From positions 1,775,479 through 1,815,204 of the forward strand of contig NW_019091401.1 in assembly GCF_001949145.1 (NCBI RefSeq): 39,726 bases of DNA. Reading direction: 5' to 3'. The position numbers and the translations under genes were made by a program. The DNA is from Acanthaster planci. Its lineage: Eukaryota > Echinodermata > Asteroidea > Valvatida > Acanthasteridae. Below, one piece after another: positions 32,451-39,726 of the stretch; position 1 is the first letter of the stretch; each line of letters opens with the position of its first letter. The notes below the pieces were generated by a model, which was not told the origin of the DNA, did no database searches, and worked only from the letters and a program-made list of their open reading frames with translations.

Positions 32451-33814
32451 TTTGCAAGTAATCCTTGCACACTAATGTTATTCACTTTTCAAATTGTCAG
32501 TCACAGATTCACAGTGACAAATTTTAACCTGCATCACACAAACACATGTAAATGTCTTTGATCAAAATTGAGTTATATATGGAATAATGATGAAATGAAA
32601 TGGAGTAATTTCAAATTCAATTTTACTAATTCAAATATTTTCTAACTCCTCTTCATGCTATCAGTGGATTTTCACAATTGTTTGTTGGTTTTCTCTATAT
32701 CCAAGAAATCAGCTCTTTTGTGTTTGAATGGTAATTTTGACCTCATTCATTTTTGCTTGTTTTGATGAAAACATTCTTGTGGTGAAAGTAAATGAATTGT
32801 GTAAATCTACATTTTAAAGTTGTGAAGCTAAGAGAAGCTAACAAATTTAGATTTATGAGTGAAGTCAGCTCGACTATTACTAATGTATCTAAAAATTGTT
32901 TATGCATACCAAGATAGAAAATATTGAATCAGGATGTCCCATTCAGATCTTTTGCATATTAATTTCTCATTGATTAAGCCTGCAGTAATTTTCCTCGTAG
33001 ATTGCTAATATTTCAGCCAAACTGCGTCTTGTGTTAGATTATTAGTGTTATTCATGATCGTCCCAAGATTTCGGTACAGATGTGTTCCTCTCGAGGGTGA
33101 AATACATGGTAAGGTTGCCCTAAATTCTGCCAGATATTTACATGTCTACCAGATTCAGTTATGAAATAAACTTTTCATCAGAAAATCTAAAAGCACTACT
33201 TTCTGAGGAGCTGGATGGGTACGTAAATTTGGGACATTTACGTTGGAAAATACTTGGCTTAATGCAAGTAAATTCAAAAACTCTGATGTTGCTACATTGC
33301 CTGCAGCCACATGTTCCATATTGCCTGGACACAGATTTTACTTTATACGTAGACATTATCAAAATTGAACTGAAAATGGTACATACATGTAATTCTAAAA
33401 TTATAATCATAGCGTTATGAAAATAATATGCAATAGTTGTAGTCGTAAACAACAGTATTTTCTATTTCATTGTATAAAAAAAGATTCTAGGCCTACATTC
33501 TTTCCCCAATAGTCGTTTTACATACGTCTTTTGGACTAAAGTGTAACCTTTTAGTTCTTTGTTGAATGGTTAAGGTTCAATCATTGTAGGCCTATGTCAT
33601 TTCATACATAATCAAATGAGATATTAAATAGCATGGGCATTTAACGAGTATACAATGTGTCCACTGCACTCATTCTACCTAAACAGTTGCTCTATTTGCA
33701 ATTTCCTTTGCACCTTGTTTTATTTACTAATATTTGACCAACTGTAGTGCACTCTTTATTACCACAATGCATAGCTGCGCCGCCGCCATGTTCATTTTTC
33801 ATTTACTTTAATGA
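32451..33814. other. no gene recognised
   Basis: AT-rich. Overlapping opposite-strand frames at 33142-33452 are not supported by any motif. Confidence 0.45.
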
Positions 33815-34690
33815 GGATCCCAGATTAAGCCAGTGCATTCTAATTTTGGTCTAACCAGAGTTTTGTAGACTATATCTTTTACTCGGGGCATGCAGTTCCA
33901 GAAGTTTCTTTTAATCAGTCCCAGCATTTTGTTGACACTAATAACCGTGTAGGTAATGTGCTTTGCCCATGTCAGGTCACGAGTCAATTCAACTCCCAGA
34001 TATATGTATAGTGGTCAACCTCTTGGAGCAATAGGGGATACCTCTTGTGACTTACAGACATGATGAAACACATTTGGGTTTATTGAATTTCATTTCCCAT
34101 ACAGACTTCCAAGCTCATAGGGAATTGATATCTTCCCGACGGGCATGGCAATCTTTTTGTGTTTCTATTTGCTGATAGAAAACTACACGTGCATCATCAG
34201 CAAACAGCCTCGTATCCAATTTGACATTATCTGGTAAATCACTGATATGCAAGGAACAGCACTGGCCCAAGGAGAGTTTCCTGTAGAACGCCAGAAACTG
34301 TATGAGAACTTTCTGATTTTTCACCATCGATGATAATCAATACTTTGATGTTGTGTCTGATACCAGCTTTCTAAGCTAGCTAGTGGACCTTGATGGGAAC
34401 AAAAGCTTCAGTCCATCATGTATATGTACAAAGATGAATCTGACCTTGTCAAGTGTTTGACACAGATTATTGGTGAGGCCTGCAATCTGAATTTCACATT
34501 ATCTTCCCTGCCTGAAGTCATGATGTTTATCTGATAGTAAGAAATGTGTATCAAAGTGAGCCATAAGGTTACGACCAATAATGTGCTCAAGTTGTTTACA
34601 TACTGTGGCGCAGTAACAGTTATAGTGACACTGACTAGACAGAACGTACCTCGATGATCAGTCAAACCTGTTTGTTGTATAAAGTTAATT
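33815..34690 (-). pseudogene. non-LTR retrotransposon (Jockey/CR1-like) reverse transcriptase remnant
   Basis: Read on the minus strand from 34690 downward. A degraded CKQLEHIIGRNLMAHFDTHF ... DKHHDFRQGR segment (RT motifs 2-3) comes first. Then come a GPV/SLGQC-like remnant and ISDLPDNVKLDTRLFADDAR, with the catalytic FADD at 34204-34193. Next are DCHARREDINSL, a WEMKFN.PKC segment, LGVELTRDLTWAKHI, and finally LVRPKLE...LIWD near 33835. This is the standard order from palm to thumb of APE-type non-LTR elements. The aspartate pair survives but several stops and frame changes break it. Endonuclease and 3' tail are absent. Confidence 0.9.
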
Positions 34691-35838
34691 AACTGCAGTG
34701 CCATGTAGCTATATTCAGACCAAATAGTTGGAGAACTATACGCTGATTCATTTCAACCTGATTGGAATGCTTACATCAATGATATTATTATGCACGGCAT
34801 TATTAATGGAAACCTCCAAACTATACCAAAACATTTGAGAGATTCTACAATAAACCGAGCAACCCACGCACTGGTCGCAAGGGCTTTTGTAAGGGGCCAC
34901 AACTTTAATTGCGGGCTATACCTATTACATAACAATCTATTGGAAGGTCCGCTGTAGCTGCGCTGAAAACAATCAGTGCCTGCCACACCCTCACCTAGTA
35001 GCCTTTATCAACTCGCCTTAATATGTTAATATCTGTCATGCTCTCTCGCTTGTGATAGAAAATGTGCATTATTTGCTAATTTGCAACTCAACCGCGAATA
35101 AATTATTTTTTATTGCACCATCGGCCTTCTGCCCCCCCATCTCCTCCCAACCTGTGAAGAAAGAACATGCTAATAATGCACAAAACTTGGATAACATCGT
35201 TCTTCGGCGACAAGCTATACAGGCGGATAGCAACAGCTCCACCAATCAAGTAACAAAGAACGGGAAGGGGTAGAAATACTTAATCAACTTGCACTTTCGT
35301 TTATTAAGGAGGCAACTCAGCCACAACTCAGTGCATTCTTCGAGCACAAGCAACACAGAGTGTCTATCACTCAACAATTAGTTTTTGCAAAGCTATAGAA
35401 ACGCTGGTACTATATTTCGGATATATACAGTATTTATTCATACAACTCTTCCGTATACAATTCTTTGGGCAGATCTGACTACCATAATACAGAGATAATT
35501 GTAAAGATACATTAAGTAATTTCAAATGACCGTTTCATATACGCGTCATTTGAAAGGTCAGACTACTATAATTACAAGCCTAAATTCTGAGATACCTCAA
35601 GTTGATTTTTGAGCGACTCATGCAAGTACCCATCTTTGGATTTGTTGGATTGCCACCTACCAAGTAGTAGGGATAAGACAGTTCTGCGCCACCCCCACCC
35701 CCCTTTTCCACCCCGTTTCTCCCTTTCCACCACCCACGCCGGGGTTTCCCACTTCACTCACCTTGACCTTTGGCCCCGGCACACTTTTTTGTCAACAACT
35801 CGCGACATGCGCCAGCCTGCACAGACCTCGCATTTACC
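34691..35838. other. no gene recognised; one hairpin
   Basis: Non-coding flank between the RT remnant and the inverted-repeat element. A perfect 11-bp stem tttcaaatgac / gtcatttgaaa (35520-35530 and 35545-35555, 14-nt loop) sits in a region that also repeats (g)tcagactac(t/c)ataat. A C-rich tract lies at 35685-35740. Confidence 0.5.
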
Positions 35839-35965
35839 ATAGACCTGAAGGAGAAAATACAATGGACTGCCAACTCCAGCGGGCGCACGTCGATCTTGCG
35901 TCAACCGGAAGTGCCGAAGTTACCGGCACAGACAACTTCCGTTTTGCTGTCGTTCGTATACATGA
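35839..35965. repeat. left terminal inverted repeat
   Basis: Pairs with 38180-38310. It contains accggaagt and acttccg (ETS-type core motifs) and an ATG (35862-35864) that opens a 41-codon frame. The distal, outer 25 bases are nearly identical to the right TIR. Confidence 0.8.
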
Positions 35966-36001
35966 TCGTGCTGCGTGCATGAGGTGTTGATATTTCCTCC
36001 T

Positions 36002-36241
36002 CAAAATGGCATAAATTTCCAGGTAATGATTGTGCAGTTGCTGAAAGCAGCGCCTAAAGACAAAAATAGGCGGGTTGAGTTTCTATGGTATACCGAAGAG
36101 GCCAGATCCAGCCCAAAAACAGCGAAAAGACGAGGCGGAACGGAATGCGAACGACAAGAATGGAGGCAACACCATGTCGGCCTAGTTAGGAATCGTCAAA
36201 ATCTGAAGATAACATTGTTTTATAGTAGGCATGATAGGTGA
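36002..36241 (+). other. unassigned open frame inside the inverted-repeat element
   Basis: The region after a tttccag acceptor-like site (36016-36022) is open to 36241 and encodes a basic peptide with KAAPKDKNRRVEFLWYTEEA and a run of Lys/Arg/Glu. Composition is coding-like, but I recognise no family. It may be an exon of the element's own gene following a first exon in the left TIR, or chance. Confidence 0.3.
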
Positions 36242-36604
36242 GTTCATAAAATGTGACTATCGGTACATTAGGGTTTTAATGCCAAAGTCTTATTTCTTCT
36301 TCAGCTTAGTTGAAATATCGTCAGCTTATCATAAACATGTAGAAGTAGTGCCAAAGAGTGGGGTGATAATATTAACATAATAAAAACTACAAAACATGTA
36401 AAAATTAATAAGAAAAAATGGTCTTTTGGTGACCCTTGGATTGTAACAGTTCAGAATGTTGTCACACCTTCGAAACTGGCATTTGAAATGAAAAAAACAA
36501 TGCAAGTGCAATACATTCTTGAATGCGATAAAAGAAAGTTGGGTTTGAACCCCATTCAAGCGAGCTTTTATTCACTCATACTTTGTTGAATCCCACTCCT
36601 TTAG

Positions 36605-36955
36605 GTTGTGCCAGCATCACTTACACCATCCCCTAACTTGGTCGCTCACATGGACTTGAACAATGTGCGAAGGGATGCCACAATGTTGAGGACACAACAG
36701 CTACTGACAGCAGACTGCAAGGAGTACACTGATCTTTTCAGCACTTGCAACACCCATAAGGAGCATAAAACTTTAGCAGGCCACATACTTCAACAGTATA
36801 TGCAGGATGTTCTGTGCTTGATCCCAGCCTTGCACACTGTGGATTTTTTCTTCAGCGAAGCAATATTTAGTGTTAATAAAGTTATGTTACAGGAAAGAAA
36901 TCACAAGCTTACTTTATATTGCAATTTCCTCATTCATTTCATCTTACCTCCTTGA
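36605..36955 (+). other. candidate exon of unknown protein inside the element
   Basis: The frame is open from an acceptor-like site (cactcctttag, up to 36604) to a TGA at 36953-36955. It encodes about 116 residues, including AHMDLNNVRRDATMLRTQQL, then CKEYTDLFSTCNTHKEHKTL and GHILQQYMQDVLCLIPALHT. The first 85 or so residues have balanced, helix-rich, coding-like composition, while the last 30 look like read-through into AT-rich DNA. An AATAAA lies at 36875-36880. I recognise no domain. It could be a transposase fragment or a captured host exon. Confidence 0.35.
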
Positions 36956-38179
36956 AAACTGAAGTAGTTGATTTTAAAGAATGAAGATTTTAGGAGGCGT
37001 TCTTTAACCACCAATATTAATGCCAGAGTCCACAGGTCAAGTATCATGATGATTAGTGCACATTACACATTTCATCTGTGTCACATAATGTTGTACATGA
37101 GTACCTGCAGAATCTTTAAGAACTCTGCTCTATTCCATATCTTTGGGGATAACACTGCCCTCAGTTATGCCACCTACATAAAAGCCTGTCGTGAATATGG
37201 ACAAATTCAACTAATAAAGAAAGGCGTCTTACAGGATGTTTTAATGAACTCTCAATTTTATTTGACAAAATTGATAGAGACAACTTTGAAACTATTATAT
37301 AATAAATGAGGTGCTTGAAAAAAAATACAATGTTTGTATGTGTACATTGTAAATCTGTTTATTTACACTTTGTAATTCGGAATTTTGGGGGATTTGGTCG
37401 TTTACAAACCAATTTGAGTAATGTTTAGAAGTTTTGCTTGCTCCTCTGACCAGGGGAAGCCAGAAACCCGTCATTAATATTCTGCCTGAAAATTTAACAA
37501 GCCGATGCATGTTGTCACTTTTTTTGGCCCCAAAACAATTCAGACTGTATAAAATCAGCTTATAAAGATCCTATTAGTATTACATACAGTTTATGAAGTA
37601 TGGCATGTACATGTACGAAGTCATTGGGGAAATTATGCTATGGGCCTTCATGTTTCCCACACATTTTTCTAATATAACACGATGTCCCTTAAATTTAAAT
37701 CTTGTAGAAAAACACAAATTTGCTCATAGCCCCAGCATTGAAAATATTTTAAAAGACTTGAATATGAACGGGGGAACATGTACTACTACTATGTTTTCCC
37801 ATTGAAAAATCCGACAACCCCACCTCTGAGATGAGTATTTATAACTCTAAAAATTGCTTTACGAGTCAGAAAAAAAGTTTTGCTGGGCTAAGCCAACCAG
37901 ACCTGGTAGTGTCGGTGGGGCTGAGAGTACTCGATCATGTTTGCCGATTGTCACGATCGTGCATGAGAAAAGAATACATGCACAGCTTTCCCTGTCTAAA
38001 CGCTCACTAATTGTTAATAATGCTCACGTTAGTATACTTATAATTATCACAATGTCATAACACACTTGTATGTTGTCTATCTCGTCCATTTTGCGATTGT
38101 TTTTCCACGAAAAGAAAAGTTCCGAGGCAAAATTACGAGCGCAGCGCCTGTCGCTATCGTTCATCGCACGTGAACAACG

Positions 38180-38310
38180 CTACAAAGGTCAACCGGAAGT
38201 TTCCTGTGCCGGCAACTCCAGAGCTTCCGGCTGACGGAACATGTTTACGCGCAATGCACGGTGCGCCCGCTGCAGTTGACTGTCCATTGTATTTTCTCCT
38301 TCAGGTCTGT
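38180..38310. repeat. right terminal inverted repeat
   Basis: Reverse complement of 35839-35965 with small insertions. It also contains an aaccggaagt core (38203-38212) and, on the minus strand, an ATG at the same place as in the left TIR, followed by the same start of a frame. Confidence 0.8.
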
Positions 38311-38407
38311 GCATTTACCCTGTGACCCTCAAACAAAGAAAAAGGGGATTTCCTCGCTTTCCTGGTCTAAACTCGTGACTTCTCACAGCCTCAACCGCCT
38401 TAAATAA

Positions 38408-38467
38408 ATGGACTATATACAAAGAATAACAATATATAAAAAACTTGTCAAGTTGTTAGAAAAATGA
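38408..38467 (+). CDS. tiny open frame heading a compact ORF cluster (uncertain)
   Basis: Nineteen codons, Lys/Ile-rich, ending in TGA within ATGA at 38464-38467, which also starts the next short frame (MRKINRN..., 38464 on). Overlapping stop-start ATGA junctions are usual in viral and bacterial DNA and rare in animal nuclear genes. At this length chance is quite possible. Confidence 0.2.
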   Translation: MDYIQRITIYKKLVKLLEK

Positions 38468-38497
38468 GAAAAATAAATAGAAACTATATAAAAGGAT

Positions 38498-39050
38498 ATG
38501 GTAGACCATAAAACAAACGTTAATTGTTATTTCTACAAAGACACGAGGAATGCGATCGATTTGGTAGATTCGTACGATTGTTTTCGTTTTTTAAATTCTG
38601 ACCGTTTGTTTCACTGTACCGATTGTAAAGAATGCTACGATTGCCACAAATGTAACGACTGCGCCAGATGTGTAACTGCTCCACTTGCAACGATTTCGGT
38701 AGATGTATAAATTGCCTGGCTTGTTTTAATTCATAAGACTGTCAAAATTCAAATGCCTTGGACAGTTGCGAGGACTGTTACGAGTGCAGCAATTGTATCG
38801 AATGTTTTGGTTGCACCGCTTGCACCTGCTGCATAAATTGTGTTGAGCTGGAAGGAATGGACCACGTGGTGCTCGTAGACGGTAAGCATAAAAGGCTGAG
38901 GCATACGCTAAAAAACGAGCCACCACCCGCCCAGCGACTAAACTCGACTCTGATTTATATGAAATTAGGCTAATTACTGAATACGACATTGACGTAGAAC
39001 ATTTAATTAAAATAGAAATCCCACCCGAGTTAATAGACGCGGTCGAGTAA
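38498..39050 (+). pseudogene. broken Cys-triplet repeat protein, unknown function
   Basis: ATG at 38498 opens a frame with CYFYKDTRN, a Phe/Asp-rich stretch and then cysteine at every third residue (CTDCKECYDCHKCNDCARC). A shift near 38660-38690 moves the pattern to another frame, where a TAA at 38734-38736 interrupts it. It resumes with CEDCYECSNCIECFGC to about 38850, followed by a charged tail. A second shift near 38890-38920 leads to an acidic C-terminal end stopping at 39048-39050. The regular C-x-x-C ladder suggests a solenoid or metal-binding fold. I do not recognise the family. A TATATAAAAGG box sits only a few bases before the ATG. Confidence 0.5.
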
Positions 39051-39052
39051 AA

Positions 39053-39211
39053 ATGAGAAAAATCTATTTCAAAGCCGGAAAATCAGAACCATGTCAACCC
39101 CAGTATATTATCATTTCAGACGACCACAAGCGTCTCAACGCCGACACTGTGACCCCAACGTCACCTATAGCCCTTTTGATCCGAGTAAATCAATCATTTC
39201 AAAACCCGTGA
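39053..39211 (+). CDS. small open frame, unknown (overlaps the next)
   Basis: Fifty-two codons starting MRKIYFKAG, two bases after the stop of the Cys-rich frame. The start context aaatgagaaaaat is the same as at 38461-38473. It overlaps another open frame at 39091-39288. Only one of the two, or a frameshifted union of both, may be real. No domain recognised. Confidence 0.3.
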   Translation: MRKIYFKAGKSEPCQPQYIIISDDHKRLNADTVTPTSPIALLIRVNQSFQNP

Positions 39212-39288
39212 TTAATGAAGGCACTCACGTGAGTCAATGCAGTTCGCCCATTTTTTACCATCACAGCGGCCAAAATAACGCCTGTTGA
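39091..39288 (+). CDS. small open frame, unknown
   Basis: Sixty-five codons from ATG at 39091, Ser/His/Pro-rich, with STPVYYHFRR and a Cys/Ser-rich end. It stops at 39286-39288, two bases before the ATG of the following frame. It overlaps the frame at 39053. No family recognised. Confidence 0.35.
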   Translation: MSTPVYYHFRRPQASQRRHCDPNVTYSPFDPSKSIISKPVINEGTHVSQCSSPIFYHHSGQNNAC

Positions 39289-39290
39289 TT

Positions 39291-39635
39291 ATGACGATAG
39301 AACCCTGCTTCGGCATTAACCCGCTTTACAAATACGGCACTCGAGATAAAACGCTGGACAATTTAGTGGTTCGGCAAATTTGCTATCAAATACAACAACC
39401 TACGACAAACATACTCGATCACATAAATTTGGCCGTTTATAGGTTTATCGAATCTCGAGAGTCTAATCTCCCGTCTAATACCATAAACGCCTACAAAGCC
39501 AGTCGTGATATTGTAGCGGAACAGTTAATTATTAGACAGTTTTACGCATTAGACAAGTTTATGGACGCTGGTGCTCAAGCTCGCCGTGTTGCGCACAAAT
39601 TGAGTAGGGCGTTGGTACCCGGCGCGGGTATGTGA
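39291..39635 (+). CDS. 114-residue protein, unknown, last of the compact cluster
   Basis: ATG at 39291 lies 2 bases after the previous stop. The frame is open for 114 codons and predicted to be helical, with TRDKTLDNLVVRQICYQIQQ and DIVAEQLIIRQFYALDKF, and a basic Ala-rich end (AQARRVAHKLSRALVPG). Composition is coding-like throughout. There is no signal peptide or membrane segment and I recognise no domain. A good 5' splice-like string (ggGTATGTGAG) covers the end, so it could alternatively be an exon whose frame happens to close there. The run continues toward the window edge with GC-rich sequence and no further frame. Confidence 0.5.
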   Translation: MTIEPCFGINPLYKYGTRDKTLDNLVVRQICYQIQQPTTNILDHINLAVYRFIESRESNLPSNTINAYKASRDIVAEQLIIRQFYALDKFMDAGAQARRVAHKLSRALVPGAGM

Positions 39636-39726
39636 GCGCGTGACTTGCGTGCGGTCTGCCTCTTCCTTCCCAGCGCTCTTTCGGGCTGCACGCTTGCTGA
39701 CGCTGCGCCGCACTTTCCCACTCTTC

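Larger units (their letters stand above)
35839..38310. mobile_element. 2.47-kb element with long TIRs and 9-bp target duplication (Mutator-like)
   Basis: The left end begins ATAGACCTGAAGGAGAAAAT and the right end, read in reverse complement, ACAGACCTGAAGGAGAAAAT. Similarity continues with gaps for about 120 bp, through a shared cagcgggcgcac and ggcacag(a/g)(a/c)aacttccg. The 9-mer GCATTTACC lies directly outside both ends (35830-35838 and 38311-38319). Long TIRs plus a 9-bp duplication are the classical Mutator (MULE) layout. I see no recognisable transposase, so this is either non-autonomous or of another superfamily with 9-bp targets. Confidence 0.75.

Noticed and set aside
36968-37309. 113-codon frame inside the inverted-repeat element
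   Set aside because: Composition is AT-driven, there is no acceptor at its start and no motif. I treat it as chance.
38485-38495. TATATAAAAGG as promoter of the Cys-rich frame
   Set aside because: It is only 2 bases from the ATG at 38498, so a start about 30 bases downstream would lie inside the frame. It may be chance in AT-rich DNA.

Overview
The window looks like nuclear DNA from a marine invertebrate animal. The evidence is spliced coding exons with GT/AG borders, long AT-rich introns, abundant animal-type transposons and two assembly gaps (runs of N). Short motifs such as taggcctac and tacatgtacatgta, together with DIRS-like retroelements, suggest a deuterostome (echinoderm, hemichordate or cephalochordate). 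That placement is an inference and I cannot name the species.

Host gene: the only confident host gene is a plus-strand, spliced gene for a 3-beta-HSD-like short-chain dehydrogenase of the SDR42E family. Its four last coding exons are at 5335-5466, 8892-9021, 9715-9785 and 28729-28956. They join in frame (phases 0, 1, 0) and end in a hydrophobic C-terminal tail and a stop. The N-terminal Rossmann exons are not visible and probably lie before the window. The last intron is about 18.9 kb and has been filled by transposons.

Mobile DNA: three same-strand, decayed DIRS-like elements (reverse transcriptase, RNase H, tyrosine recombinase) lie at about 795-3545, 11340-15310 and 17300-22625. The third has recognisable gag, RT, RNase H and YR domains. 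A minus-strand non-LTR (Jockey/CR1-like) RT remnant lies at about 33815-34690, and a fragment with DDE-transposase-like motifs at 23500-23837. Three DNA transposons can be delimited by their ends. A TTAA-flanked piggyBac-like MITE spans 26543-26875, and relatives of its right end lie near 1, 4165 and 30585. A TA-flanked pogo/Tigger-like element spans 29279-30180. A roughly 2.5 kb element with long terminal inverted repeats and a perfect 9-bp target duplication (Mutator-like architecture) spans 35839-38310.

Repeats: minisatellite-like arrays lie at 24820-25010, 27469-28120 and 31584-32450. There is a (TG)17 tract near 23091 and a perfect 35-nt palindrome at 13789-13823.

Right edge: after 38400 the DNA changes character. 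It holds a tight same-strand series of small open frames: a broken protein with cysteine at every third residue, two overlapping frames and a 114-codon frame, with almost no spacing between them. I do not recognise these proteins. The compactness suggests an inserted virus-like or mobile segment running out of the window, and it is the best candidate here for something undescribed.
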